Source of the DNA: Clostridia bacterium
GTDB taxonomy: Bacteria > Bacillota > Clostridia > Oscillospirales > Acutalibacteraceae
Length of the DNA stretch: 64,000 bases
Direction: 5' to 3'
NCBI GenBank assembly: GCA_017516745.1
Contig: JAFXBF010000002.1
Coordinates: 62,001-126,000, forward strand
Part shown: positions 36,233 to 44,050 of the stretch, piece after piece
Layout of the letters: each line of letters opens with the position of its first letter
Position numbering within the stretch: position 1 is the first letter of the stretch
Program-made: the position numbers and the translations under genes
Notes under the pieces: model-generated
The model's input: the letters and a program-made list of their open reading frames with translations, nothing else
What the model was told of the DNA's origin: nothing
The model's database searches: none

Positions 36233-36736
36233 GTGTTTTTAGAGCTTGAACCGATTTTTAATAACATAGGCGAAAAGCTTGAGTTCGATTATGAGCTGGA
36301 TTTATCCGGTATCGACATCGCAACATACTATCCCTTTACAACTCCCGTTAGGGTTAAGGGCGGCGTGTTCAACAGGGCAGGCGTAGTCAGCCTCGTTGCA
36401 GACACAACCTTTACTTATTCCGCCCCGTGCGATTTGTGCACAACACACACAGAAAAAAATCTTTCTATCCCCGTGGACCATGTTCTGGTCACCTCGCTCA
36501 ACAACGAAGACAACGACGAGCTCATTCTTGTCGATTCGCTTCATTTCAATCTCGATGAGCTGGTGACGGAGGATATTTTGCTCGGCTTGCCGACAAGGCA
36601 TCTGTGCAAGGAAGATTGCAAGGGTGTTTGTCAGTATTGCGGCAAAAACCTTAATCACGACTCATGCAACTGTTCTGCTCCGCTTGACCCCCGTCTTGCG
36701 GTTTTAAGGCAGCTGTTGGATAATAACGATGAGTAG
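36233..36736 (+). CDS. yceD: YceD family protein (DUF177)
   Basis: 167 residues from GTG 36233 behind CGGAGG. The DUF177 fold has CDLCTTHTEK in the middle and, near the C-terminus, CKEDCKGVCQYCGKNLN then CNC, a metal-binding Cys set. YceD homologues lie directly upstream of rpmF across bacteria, as here, and are linked to 23S rRNA accumulation. It is transcribed from the promoter at 36158 together with rpmF. Confidence 0.9.
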   Translation: MFLELEPIFNNIGEKLEFDYELDLSGIDIATYYPFTTPVRVKGGVFNRAGVVSLVADTTFTYSAPCDLCTTHTEKNLSIPVDHVLVTSLNNEDNDELILVDSLHFNLDELVTEDILLGLPTRHLCKEDCKGVCQYCGKNLNHDSCNCSAPLDPRLAVLRQLLDNNDE

Positions 36737-36766
36737 AAGTTACACAGCAACAAGGAGGTTGGCGAA

Positions 36767-36949
36767 ATGGCAGTTCCGAAGAGAAGAGTCTCAAAGGCAA
36801 GAAGAGACAAGAGACGCAGCAGCGTATGGAAGCTTAATGCACCTGAGCTGGTCAAGTGCCCCAAGTGCGGCGAATACAAGAGACCGCACAGACTGTGTGC
36901 TAATTGTGGTTACTACAATGGCAGACAGGTAGTTGAAACAGAGGCATAA
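36767..36949 (+). CDS. rpmF: 50S ribosomal protein L32
   Basis: 60 residues, the standard L32 length. [19 protein letters not shown] is the typical basic N-terminus, and [14 protein letters not shown] with CGYY forms the zinc ribbon of the C+ form of L32. The ribosome-binding site AGGAGG precedes the ATG. It follows yceD by 30 bp and ends at a terminator. Confidence 0.97.
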   Translation: MAVPKRRVSKARRDKRRSSVWKLNAPELVKCPKCGEYKRPHRLCANCGYYNGRQVVETEA

Positions 36950-36961
36950 GCTTTAGGCTTT

Positions 36962-37003
36962 AAGGCAGAGAGGTGATTAATATCCTCCCTGCCTTTTGCT
37001 TTT
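36962..37003 (+). terminator. terminator of yceD-rpmF
   Basis: AAGGCAGAGAGG pairs with CCTCCCTGCCTT across a loop, followed by TTGCTTTT, 12 nt after the rpmF stop. Confidence 0.8.
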
Positions 37004-37011
37004 GTGATAAT

Positions 37012-37035
37012 GTAGGGAACGGTCTTGACCGTTTC
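37012..37035 (+). repeat. REP-like palindrome 1
   Basis: GTAGGGAACGGTCTTGACCG followed by TTTC. It is the first of six copies of a 24-nt unit whose core GGAACGGTC-TT-GACCGTTCC is a perfect palindrome in the best copies. This copy has one change in the right arm. It lies between the rpmF terminator and the HAD gene. Confidence 0.85.
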
Positions 37036-37055
37036 GCAAAAAAGAGGTGTGTTGA

Positions 37056-37733
37056 ATGAGCATTTTTTGTTGGGATTTTGACGGTACCTTGGCTTATTCC
37101 GACCATCTCTGGAGTAACAGCGTTTTCAGAGCACTCAACGAAACCGTAGAAAACCACACGGTTACATTTCAGGATATACGCCGCTGTAACCGGACGGGCT
37201 ACACCTGGCACACACCCGAAAGGGATTTCACCGCCTTTGTCGGCGAAAAATGGTGGGAGCTGATGAATGCCCACTTTTACAACAGCTTTATTTCCCTTGG
37301 TATCAACGAAAAACAGGCGAAAACGGCAAGCGAAAAGGTGAGGGGAATCATAATGCTGCCCGAAAACTATTTTCTGTTTGGCGATACTCTTGCCGTGCTT
37401 GAAGCGGCGAAAGAAAAAGGACACACAAATATAATTCTATCCAATAATTATCCCGAGCTTGAAACAATAACCGATTTTCTCGGTATCACAAAATATTTTG
37501 ACAGGCTCGTTGTTTCGGGTCTGGTCGGCTACGATAAGCCGAGAAAAGAAATATTCAATATCGCAAAATCCTTTTATCCCGATGAGAAATTTGTTATGAT
37601 AGGCGATAACCCGACAGCCGATGTCCTCGGCGGCAAATCAGCCGGTATGACAACGGTTTTAGTCCATAAGGGCTTTGACAAAAATGCGGATTATTGCTTT
37701 GATAATTTAAACGATATAATTTCAATTATGTGA
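37056..37733 (+). CDS. HAD family hydrolase
   Basis: 225 residues. WDFDGTLAYS near residue 6 holds the nucleophile Asp of motif I; ILSNNYPEL is motif II; KPRKEIF supplies the motif III Lys; IGDNPTADVLGG is motif IV. A larger helical cap sits between. It resembles phosphoglycolate-phosphatase-like HAD-IA enzymes. It is the first gene of a REP-studded accessory block, is preceded by AAAGAGGTG, and is followed by a nucleotidyltransferase 15 bp later. Confidence 0.82.
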   Translation: MSIFCWDFDGTLAYSDHLWSNSVFRALNETVENHTVTFQDIRRCNRTGYTWHTPERDFTAFVGEKWWELMNAHFYNSFISLGINEKQAKTASEKVRGIIMLPENYFLFGDTLAVLEAAKEKGHTNIILSNNYPELETITDFLGITKYFDRLVVSGLVGYDKPRKEIFNIAKSFYPDEKFVMIGDNPTADVLGGKSAGMTTVLVHKGFDKNADYCFDNLNDIISIM

Positions 37734-37748
37734 TTGTGGGGTGTAACA

Positions 37749-38324
37749 ATGATTAAATCATTTGCAAATGAATTTTGCGACTTTTTGCGCAGCTTGCCCG
37801 AAGTGAAATCGTGCGGCTTGTACGGCAGCGTAAGCGACGATACATACGACGAATATTCCGATATAGATATAGAAATAGATGTATCGGGTGTCGATAACGG
37901 TTTGTTCGCAACCCATATCCCCGATATATTATCGAAAGAATTTGATGTGATTTTTTACGATTTTGCACCCAGTCTTGCACCGGACAAGTATGTTGTGTCT
38001 TTGGCTTTGAATACAGACAACCCGTTTATGATGGTTGATGTGGCTTGTACCGCAAATCCGCATTGTGATACGGTATCAAAGCAACAGCTTTCAGCTCTCA
38101 ATAATCTTTATGACCATACCTTGAAGGTGTTTGTCGCCAACTTAAAGCATTTTTTGCGTGGTGTCGATTGTTACGATGATATTAGCAGAATGTATGGCAG
38201 GATATTTCGTGACAGAGATGTTTACGATGAAGAACAGATGCTCAATGCTGTTTACGAATGGCTGCATGAAAACGCAGAACCAAGACACGAGGAGTATATA
38301 GCCCTGTTTGAAGATTATATGTAA
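37749..38324 (+). CDS. nucleotidyltransferase-domain protein
   Basis: 191 residues from ATG 37749; a TTG at 37734 is in frame but lacks a good site. LYGSVSDDTYDEYSDIDIEI holds the G-S-x-D-x-S-D-I-D type motif of the polymerase-beta nucleotidyltransferase fold, with catalytic Asp residues in SDIDIEID. The C-terminal half is helical. It could be an aminoglycoside-type or MNT-like enzyme; no HEPN partner gene is beside it. Codon use looks somewhat more AT-rich than the flanking housekeeping genes. Confidence 0.75.
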   Translation: MIKSFANEFCDFLRSLPEVKSCGLYGSVSDDTYDEYSDIDIEIDVSGVDNGLFATHIPDILSKEFDVIFYDFAPSLAPDKYVVSLALNTDNPFMMVDVACTANPHCDTVSKQQLSALNNLYDHTLKVFVANLKHFLRGVDCYDDISRMYGRIFRDRDVYDEEQMLNAVYEWLHENAEPRHEEYIALFEDYM

Positions 38325-38336
38325 TTTATTGATAAC

Positions 38337-38360
38337 GTAGGGAACGGTCTTGACCGTTCC
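38337..38360 (+). repeat. REP-like palindrome 2
   Basis: GTAGG plus GAACGGTCTTGACCGTTCC, an intact copy. With palindrome 3 about 28 bp further in opposite orientation it forms a BIME-like inverted pair just downstream of the nucleotidyltransferase gene. Confidence 0.88.
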
Positions 38361-38388
38361 GCCGTAAAAACGATATGATGGTAAAAAC

Positions 38389-38412
38389 GGAACGGTCAAG
38401 ACCGTTCCCTAC
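38389..38412 (-). repeat. REP-like palindrome 3 (inverted)
   Basis: GGAACGGTCAAGACCGTTCC then CTAC, the reverse complement of copy 2. The pair can fold into a long hairpin that may end or protect the upstream mRNA. Confidence 0.88.
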
Positions 38413-38436
38413 ATTTGTATTTTTGGATGTGATATT

Positions 38437-38856
38437 TTGATAATACGTAATATGTTACCGTCCGATTATGACGATATGATGAAAATGTGGACAAGCTCTC
38501 CCGATATCGGGGTTAATCCCGACGATTCGAGAGAGTATATTGAAAAATTTCTTGTTCGTAATCCGAACACAAGCTTTGTTGCTGTTGAAAACGGTAAAAT
38601 TATCGGAACGGTAATGGCTGGACACGACGGTTACAGAGGTTATATACATCACACCTGTGTAGTTGAGGAATTCCGTGGAAACGGTATTGGTGCTTCTTTG
38701 GTTAAGCAAGCAGTAGAAGCCGTAAAAGCGGAAGGCATAAACAAGGTGTTCTTGGTTGTTTTCAAAACCAATGAAAAAGGCAATGCTTTTTGGGAAAAGC
38801 AGGGCTTTAAAATCCGTGAGGATTTATACTATCGTGATTTGAGAATAAATAATTAA
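38437..38856 (+). CDS. GNAT family N-acetyltransferase
   Basis: 139 residues from a TTG at 38437. The acetyl-CoA loop is VEEFRGNGIGASLVKQ, preceded by FVAVENGKIIGTVMAGHDG and followed by NEKGNAFWEKQGF. The pattern is close to YpeA-like acetyltransferases. The ribosome-binding site GGATGTGA is weak. It is between REP copies 3 and 4 in the accessory block. Substrate unknown. Confidence 0.82.
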   Translation: MIIRNMLPSDYDDMMKMWTSSPDIGVNPDDSREYIEKFLVRNPNTSFVAVENGKIIGTVMAGHDGYRGYIHHTCVVEEFRGNGIGASLVKQAVEAVKAEGINKVFLVVFKTNEKGNAFWEKQGFKIREDLYYRDLRINN

Positions 38857-38913
38857 TAAACCTAACATAAAATATATAGCTTTTTATGAAATATATTTAA
38901 CCTTAATGATAAC

Positions 38914-38937
38914 GTAGGGAACGGTCTTGACCGTTCC
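38914..38937 (+). repeat. REP-like palindrome 4, head of the RAYT gene
   Basis: Intact 24-nt copy in the same orientation as copies 1 and 2, ending 14 bp before the RAYT start codon. A REP immediately flanking the transposase gene is the usual REPtron layout. Confidence 0.88.
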
Positions 38938-38951
38938 GAAAAGGTGAAAAT

Positions 38952-39425
38952 ATGGAGCTGCCTAAAAGAAAACTGCCGAGACTTTCGGGTTACGATTATT
39001 CGAGCGAAAACTATTATTCTGTGACTATATGCACACACAATAAAAAATGTATTTTCGGTATGCCTGATAATCCTACGGTTTGCGGAAAAATAGCAGAAGA
39101 ACATCTGTTGAACATAGAAAAACATTATGAGGGGATACAAATAGACAGATATGTCGTAATGCCCAATCACATTCACGCTATCGTTGTAATTGGCTGCGAC
39201 CCCGAGGCGGAACGGTCAAGACCGTTCCCTACACTGGATACTGTACTTGGGCTGTATAAATCAGGTGTTTCTCGTGAAATTCACAAAATATTTCCCGAAA
39301 TAAAAGTGTGGCAAAAATCATATTTTGATGAAATAATCAGAAATAAGGAAGCTTATAAAGAAATTTGCCGGTATATAGACGAAAATCCTTTGAAATGGGA
39401 AATATCAAAAGGTAATGACCATTAA
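38952..39425 (+). CDS. REP-associated tyrosine transposase (RAYT, Y1_Tnp)
   Basis: 157 residues from ATG 38952 behind AAAGGTGA. It is a single-domain IS200/IS605-like Y1 transposase. YYSVTICTHNKKCIFG is the N-terminal beta strand, VVMPNHIHAIVVI holds the His-x-His metal motif, and EAYKEICRYIDENPLKW contains the probable catalytic Tyr. RAYTs process single-stranded REP hairpins; here six copies of one palindrome lie within 2.5 kb, and one is inside this gene, translating as AERSRPFPTL. No left/right IS ends were seen, so it is treated as a domesticated-type RAYT rather than an IS. Confidence 0.9.
   Translation: MELPKRKLPRLSGYDYSSENYYSVTICTHNKKCIFGMPDNPTVCGKIAEEHLLNIEKHYEGIQIDRYVVMPNHIHAIVVIGCDPEAERSRPFPTLDTVLGLYKSGVSREIHKIFPEIKVWQKSYFDEIIRNKEAYKEICRYIDENPLKWEISKGNDH
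39209..39232 (-). repeat. REP-like palindrome 5, inside the RAYT reading frame
   Basis: GGAACGGTCAAGACCGTTCC then CTAC, identical to copy 3, lies in frame in the RAYT gene between the His-x-His motif and the catalytic helix, where it encodes a short polar loop without a stop. Confidence 0.9.
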
Positions 39426-39450
39426 AATGTAATCAATGTAATTTTATAAC

Positions 39451-39473
39451 GTAGGAACGTTCTTGACTGTTCC
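39451..39473 (+). repeat. REP-like palindrome 6, degenerate
   Basis: GTAGGAACGTTCTTGACTGTTCC keeps most of the repeat with a base lost and two changes in the arms. It lies 26 bp after the RAYT stop, so the RAYT gene is bracketed by copies 4 and 6. Confidence 0.75.
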
Positions 39474-39510
39474 AAAAAGATTGAGCAGGCTTTATTAAAG
39501 AGGTGTAACT

Positions 39511-40014
39511 ATGGCTGACGAGTTGGTAAATGCTATAAAGCAGAATGTCAATGCGTTGTTTACCAATGCCGATATAATGCTTCAATCCTGTGATATGGAC
39601 TATATACTTTGTGATTTGCCCGTTTGGAAGCACGTTTATCATACGTTTCACTCGCTTGACCAATGGTTTATAAATCCCAAAAAGTATAGTGAGCCTGACT
39701 TTCATATCGAGGGTTTAAATTCGCTTAATGAGTTCAGCGAAATATCTCTTTCAAGAGAACAGCTTTCAGATTATCTTGAAAGCATAAAGACAAAAATTAA
39801 TGCATATCTTGAAACGCTTAATGACGATATGCTTTCCGAAATACCAACGGGATGTAAAACCAACCGTTTGGGTTTGATATTATCTCAATTAAGACATTTT
39901 TATGCACATTTGGGTAATATCAATGCAACAACAATAATTGAAACAAATAAATGGCCTCGTGTGGTTGGTATTACAGGTAAGAGCGGTAAATCAACATCAG
40001 GGCTGTTTGAATAA
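39511..40014 (+). CDS. DinB-like metal-binding four-helix protein
   Basis: 167 residues. A helical protein with VYHTFHSLDQW near residue 45 and RHFYAHLGNI near residue 130; these spaced His residues match the divalent-metal site of the DinB/YfiT superfamily. Some members are thiol-dependent transferases such as bacillithiol transferases, but no specific role is visible. It is the last gene of the accessory block, followed by DUF512-der. Confidence 0.7.
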   Translation: MADELVNAIKQNVNALFTNADIMLQSCDMDYILCDLPVWKHVYHTFHSLDQWFINPKKYSEPDFHIEGLNSLNEFSEISLSREQLSDYLESIKTKINAYLETLNDDMLSEIPTGCKTNRLGLILSQLRHFYAHLGNINATTIIETNKWPRVVGITGKSGKSTSGLFE

Positions 40015-40049
40015 CGCAGTATTAATGCATATAAAGGCAGGTGACGTGT

Positions 40050-41357
40050 ATGTCGGTTAAAATTTCAGGCGTGGAACACGATTCTATTCTCAATAAAAAA
40101 ATATCCGCAGGTGACACGTTGGTTGCCGTAAATTCGCACGAAATCAATGATGTGCTTGATTACCGCTTTTACACGAGTGCCTGCAAATTAAAGCTCGAAA
40201 TCGAAACAGAAAAGGGTAAACGCCGCACTGTAAAGGTCAAAAAAGGCGAGTACGACGATTTGGGGCTGTGCTTTGAAACCTATCTTATGGACAAGCACCA
40301 CTCCTGCAAAAACAAGTGCATTTTCTGCTTTATTGACCAGATGCCAAAGGGAATGCGTGAAAGCCTCTATTTCAAGGATGATGATTCCCGTCTTTCCTTC
40401 CTTTTCGGCAATTATGTCACGCTGACAAACCTTGCCGATAAGGACATTGACCGCATTATTGAAATGCACATAAGCCCTGTCAATGTTTCTGTTCACACAA
40501 TGAATCCCACGCTCCGTGTTGAAATGATGAAAAACCCCAATTCGGGTACATCTTTGCGTTACCTCAACCGCCTTGCCGAGGCAGGAATAAAGCTCAACAC
40601 CCAGCTTGTGCTTTGTCCCGGTATAAATGACGGCAAGGAGCTTGAATTTTCCCTGTCGGAGCTCGGCAAGCTCTATCCCGCCGTGCAGAGTATAGCCTGC
40701 GTGCCCGTAGGTCTTACAAAGCACCGTGACGGTCTGCCTCATCTTGATGCTTACAACAAAGAAACCGCATCAAGGGTAATTGATACAGTGGACGATTTCA
40801 ATATTCATTTCAAATTCTATAATAACGAAACCATAGCCTATGCGGCGGATGAATTTTATCTTGCCGCCCAAAGGGAAATACCCTCTGCCGATTATTACGG
40901 CGATTATCCGCAGCTTGAAAACGGTGTCGGTATGTGGCGCCTGCTTAAAGAAGAATTTACCTCTGCACTTGAAATGAACGACTATACACCCGAAAAGGGC
41001 AGAGAGATTTCTGCCGTTACCGGTGCGGCTGCACATCCTTTGATAAAAGAGCTGGCAAATTCTCTTGAAATAAGGTATAATATAAAAATAAACGTATATG
41101 AAGTGAAAAATGTTTTCTTTGGCGAAAGCGTTACAGTTTCGGGTCTTTTAACGGGTCAGGATATTCTTGAGCAGTTGAAGGACAGGGAATTGGGGAGTGA
41201 GCTTATCATTCCCGACAATTCCTTGCGTGACGGCGAAGAGGTTTTTCTCGACGATATGACCGTGGCTCAGTTAAGCACCGCTCTGGGAGTATCTGTTACT
41301 TCCTGCAAGGCGGACGGTTACGAGCTGCTTGATAAATTTTTGGGAAGGTGTGATTGA
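40050..41357 (+). CDS. DUF512 family radical-SAM-like protein
   Basis: 435 residues from ATG 40050, following GGTGA. The N-terminal 60 residues form a PDZ-like domain (ISAGDTLVAVNSHEINDVLDY). CKNKCIFCFIDQMPKGMRE holds a C-x3-C-x2-C cluster as in radical SAM proteins. The C-terminal DUF512 domain starts around residue 240 and ends with VEVKNVFFGESVTVSGLLTG-like sequence. The function is not established. DUF512 genes are typically beside der and plsY in Clostridia; der starts 2 bp after this gene's stop here. Confidence 0.88.
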   Translation: MSVKISGVEHDSILNKKISAGDTLVAVNSHEINDVLDYRFYTSACKLKLEIETEKGKRRTVKVKKGEYDDLGLCFETYLMDKHHSCKNKCIFCFIDQMPKGMRESLYFKDDDSRLSFLFGNYVTLTNLADKDIDRIIEMHISPVNVSVHTMNPTLRVEMMKNPNSGTSLRYLNRLAEAGIKLNTQLVLCPGINDGKELEFSLSELGKLYPAVQSIACVPVGLTKHRDGLPHLDAYNKETASRVIDTVDDFNIHFKFYNNETIAYAADEFYLAAQREIPSADYYGDYPQLENGVGMWRLLKEEFTSALEMNDYTPEKGREISAVTGAAAHPLIKELANSLEIRYNIKINVYEVKNVFFGESVTVSGLLTGQDILEQLKDRELGSELIIPDNSLRDGEEVFLDDMTVAQLSTALGVSVTSCKADGYELLDKFLGRCD

Positions 41358-41358
41358 T

Positions 41359-42687
41359 ATGGCAAAACCGATAGTTGCCGTTGTCGGCAGACCCAACGTC
41401 GGCAAATCAACGCTGTTCAATAAGCTCTGCGGTAAAAGGCTGTCTATTGTGGATGATACCCCCGGTGTCACCCGTGACAGAATTTACGGCGAGTGTGAAT
41501 GGCTCAACAGAAATATGATTCTTGTCGATACGGGCGGTATCGAGCCGTATTCGGACGATATAATTCTTTCACAGATGCGCCGTCAGGCTCAGCTTGCCAT
41601 TGACAGCGCAGATGTTATCGTGCTTGTTTGCGATGTGCGTACCGGTGTTGTTGCCGCCGACCAGGAGGTTGCCTCAATGCTTCAGAAAAGCGGCAAGCCC
41701 ATTGTGCTTGTTGTCAACAAGTGCGACTCAATAGGTGAGCCTCCGCTCGAATTCTACGAGTTCTATAATCTCGGTCTTGGTGACCCGATTGCCGTTTCTT
41801 CCGTTCACGGCCACGGCACAGGCGATTTGCTCGACGAAATCCTTTCCTACTGCCCCGAAGAGCCGGAAGAGGAAGAGGAAGACGACACAATCAAGGTTGC
41901 CATTATCGGCAAGCCCAATGTCGGTAAATCCTCGCTTGTCAACAGCGTTTCGGGTGAGGAAAGAGCAATTGTTTCCGATATTGCAGGCACAACCCGTGAT
42001 GCAACGGACACCGTAATCGAAAACGAGCACGGCAAGTATGTCCTTATCGATACCGCAGGTCTTCGCCGCAAGAGCAAGGTTGACGACGCTATTGAAAAAT
42101 ATTCCGTTATCCGTGCAAGAATGGCTGTTGAAAGAGCAACCGTCTGCGTTATTATGATTGACGCAAAGGAAGGCTTCACTGAGCAGGACTCCAAGGTTGC
42201 AGGCATAGCCCACGAAATGGGTAAAGCCTGTATCATTGCGGTCAATAAGTGGGATATAGTCGAAAAAGACGGCAAGACTATGGACGCCTACCGTAAAAAG
42301 CTGATGAACGATTTCTCGTTTATGTCCTACGCTCCGATTATCTTCATTTCCGCAAAAACGGGTCAGCGTATCGACAGACTTTTTGAGCTTATCAATTTTG
42401 TCGATGCACAGAACGCTATGCGTATTTCAACGGGCAAGCTCAACGCAGTCCTTGCAGATGCTACCGCAAGGGTACAGCCGCCGACTGATAAGGGCAGAAG
42501 ACTCAAGATTTACTATATGACTCAGGCTTCAACACGTCCGCCGACGTTTGTCTGCTTCGTAAACCGTAAGGATTTGTTCCATTACAGCTACCAGAGGTAT
42601 CTCGACAACCAGATTCGTGAGGTTTTCGGCCTTGAGGGTACGCCCACAAAGTTCGTTATTCACGAAAGGGAAGAAAAGAAAAAATAA
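41359..42687 (+). CDS. der: ribosome-assembly GTPase Der (EngA)
   Basis: 442 residues from ATG 41359; earlier in-frame codons lie inside the DUF512 gene. Two tandem GTPase domains: GRPNVGKSTLFNKL near the start with DTGGIE and NKCD, and GKPNVGKSSLVNSV near residue 180 with DTAGLRR and NKWD. A C-terminal KH-like domain follows. Der is essential for 50S subunit maturation. Its 3' end overlaps the convergent small ORF at 42656 by 32 bp. Confidence 0.97.
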   Translation: MAKPIVAVVGRPNVGKSTLFNKLCGKRLSIVDDTPGVTRDRIYGECEWLNRNMILVDTGGIEPYSDDIILSQMRRQAQLAIDSADVIVLVCDVRTGVVAADQEVASMLQKSGKPIVLVVNKCDSIGEPPLEFYEFYNLGLGDPIAVSSVHGHGTGDLLDEILSYCPEEPEEEEEDDTIKVAIIGKPNVGKSSLVNSVSGEERAIVSDIAGTTRDATDTVIENEHGKYVLIDTAGLRRKSKVDDAIEKYSVIRARMAVERATVCVIMIDAKEGFTEQDSKVAGIAHEMGKACIIAVNKWDIVEKDGKTMDAYRKKLMNDFSFMSYAPIIFISAKTGQRIDRLFELINFVDAQNAMRISTGKLNAVLADATARVQPPTDKGRRLKIYYMTQASTRPPTFVCFVNRKDLFHYSYQRYLDNQIREVFGLEGTPTKFVIHEREEKKK

Positions 42688-42868
42688 TATCTCCAACCTT
42701 TTCAAGCTCATCGCTTATTGCTTCTGCGGTGAGCTTGTGTTTTTTTATTTGGGTGCCCTTTGTCATTGCCGCGCTTTCTTCGCCTGCGGTAATAAAAGCG
42801 GCTGTACCTGCCGTTAAAAGTATCAGCAGTGCGGATATAATTGAATAGTATTTAATCAGTCTTTTCAT
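42656..42868 (-). CDS. small membrane-anchored protein downstream of spoIIP
   Basis: 70 residues from ATG 42868 behind AAGGAA, starting inside the last 17 bp of spoIIP. It begins MKRLIKYYSI, has one hydrophobic segment (about residues 8-30), and then a polar tail rich in Lys and Glu ending FSFLPFRE. Not recognised. Coupling to spoIIP would suggest a role in sporulation or the envelope, which is inference. It overlaps der on the other strand, so a spurious frame cannot be ruled out. Confidence 0.5.
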   Translation of the reverse strand: MKRLIKYYSIISALLILLTAGTAAFITAGEESAAMTKGTQIKKHKLTAEAISDELEKVGDIIFSFLPFRE

Positions 42869-43988
42869 TTTTGTTTCCTTCAATACTTCTGTCTAAAAGC
42901 GTTGCAAGCGAGTTTCCGAGCAATCTTCCTGCGTAGGCTGCTTCTTCAAGCGTGTTTGCGCAGCTGCCAACCTCTACAAGCAGGTTGTTGTGTGACAAAT
43001 CCATATTGTATTTGCGCTGGCAGAAATATACGGGTCTCATAAGTCCGGGGAATTTCTCCTCGCATACGCTTTGTAAGCGCAGGGCAAAGGTCAGGTTTTG
43101 TTCCCAGTCGGGAAAATCCGTCACCTTGCCTTCCTCACAGCCCGTTATAATCATAAGCTGTGCCGCTTTTTTGCCGAGTATTTCTGCAGTCGGCTTAATT
43201 CTCACGCCGCCGCTTTGCTCTATTGCATCACGGTGAATGTCGAGTACAACCTGAATGCTCGGGTACTCATCAAGGTACTTTTCAACGCTTTTTCGTGAGT
43301 GTGCGTAAGCACCTGTGTATTTCGTGTCGTGTATCTCGGTGTCGTGTATTACGCAGTAGCCTGCCTTTTCAAGCTGTTCTTTGATTTCCATTCCGACCCT
43401 TACCATGTTTCTGTCGGCGGAATTGCTGCGTGTAATATAATCCTGTGCGTACCAATTTCTGTCTAAAAGCTCGTAGCACTCCGTTGTATGGGTGTGAAAA
43501 ATAAGCACGCTCGGCTTTGTCTTGTCCGTTATTTTTATATCGGGATCAGCTTCATAGTATTTGAGCAGGTTGATGTTTTTCTGCGTGTCCGTGTTGTTGC
43601 GCACGGCAATGTTGCCTATCAGCGTGCTTGTGTTTATCGCCGCATATTTTCTCTCCTCAATTTTTCCGTCCTCAATGTCGTTCTTTGCGTTAGCTTCTGC
43701 CGCTTTTATAAGCTGTAAAATATCCTCGGGCGTTTTAGTGAGAGAGCTCAACGGATTGTCCGTAAAAACCGTTCTTTCTGCCTCGAAGGTGTCTGTGCCT
43801 GAAATATCATCGAGTATTGCCGAAAACGGCGTGGCGGACACTTTTTCGGCGCTTTTTACCGCCATTTCGGCAAAGCCGAACGCAGCTTGTGCCGCCGACG
43901 GTGTGGATATACCAACCATACCTGCAATAATTGCAACAGCCGTAACAATTGCAGCGGCATCGTAAGAAAAACTGAATATCTTTTTCAC
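42852..43988 (-). CDS. spoIIP: stage II sporulation protein P
   Basis: 378 residues. A transmembrane segment at residues 10-35 is followed by a linker and the SpoIIP hydrolase domain. LIFHTHTTECY and VLDIHRDA contain the predicted zinc His residues, and LVEVGSCANTLEEA is the C-terminal signature. SpoIIP cleaves peptidoglycan during engulfment with SpoIID and SpoIIM, neither present here. It is next to gpr, as in Bacillus, where gpr and spoIIP are adjacent too. Confidence 0.92.
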   Translation of the reverse strand: MKKIFSFSYDAAAIVTAVAIIAGMVGISTPSAAQAAFGFAEMAVKSAEKVSATPFSAILDDISGTDTFEAERTVFTDNPLSSLTKTPEDILQLIKAAEANAKNDIEDGKIEERKYAAINTSTLIGNIAVRNNTDTQKNINLLKYYEADPDIKITDKTKPSVLIFHTHTTECYELLDRNWYAQDYITRSNSADRNMVRVGMEIKEQLEKAGYCVIHDTEIHDTKYTGAYAHSRKSVEKYLDEYPSIQVVLDIHRDAIEQSGGVRIKPTAEILGKKAAQLMIITGCEEGKVTDFPDWEQNLTFALRLQSVCEEKFPGLMRPVYFCQRKYNMDLSHNNLLVEVGSCANTLEEAAYAGRLLGNSLATLLDRSIEGNKNEKTD

Positions 43989-44050
43989 GGTTTGTCCTCC
44001 GTTATACTTTTAAATATTTGGTAAAGTATATGCGGAAGGTGATAAAATAA

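Noticed and set aside
37734-37749. Earlier TTG start for the nucleotidyltransferase
   Set aside because: The ATG at 37749 has a clearer ribosome-binding site and family alignment begins there.
38952-39425. IS200/IS605 insertion sequence
   Set aside because: No tnpB, no subterminal hairpins with cleavage sites and the gene is bracketed by REP copies instead, so RAYT is the better name.
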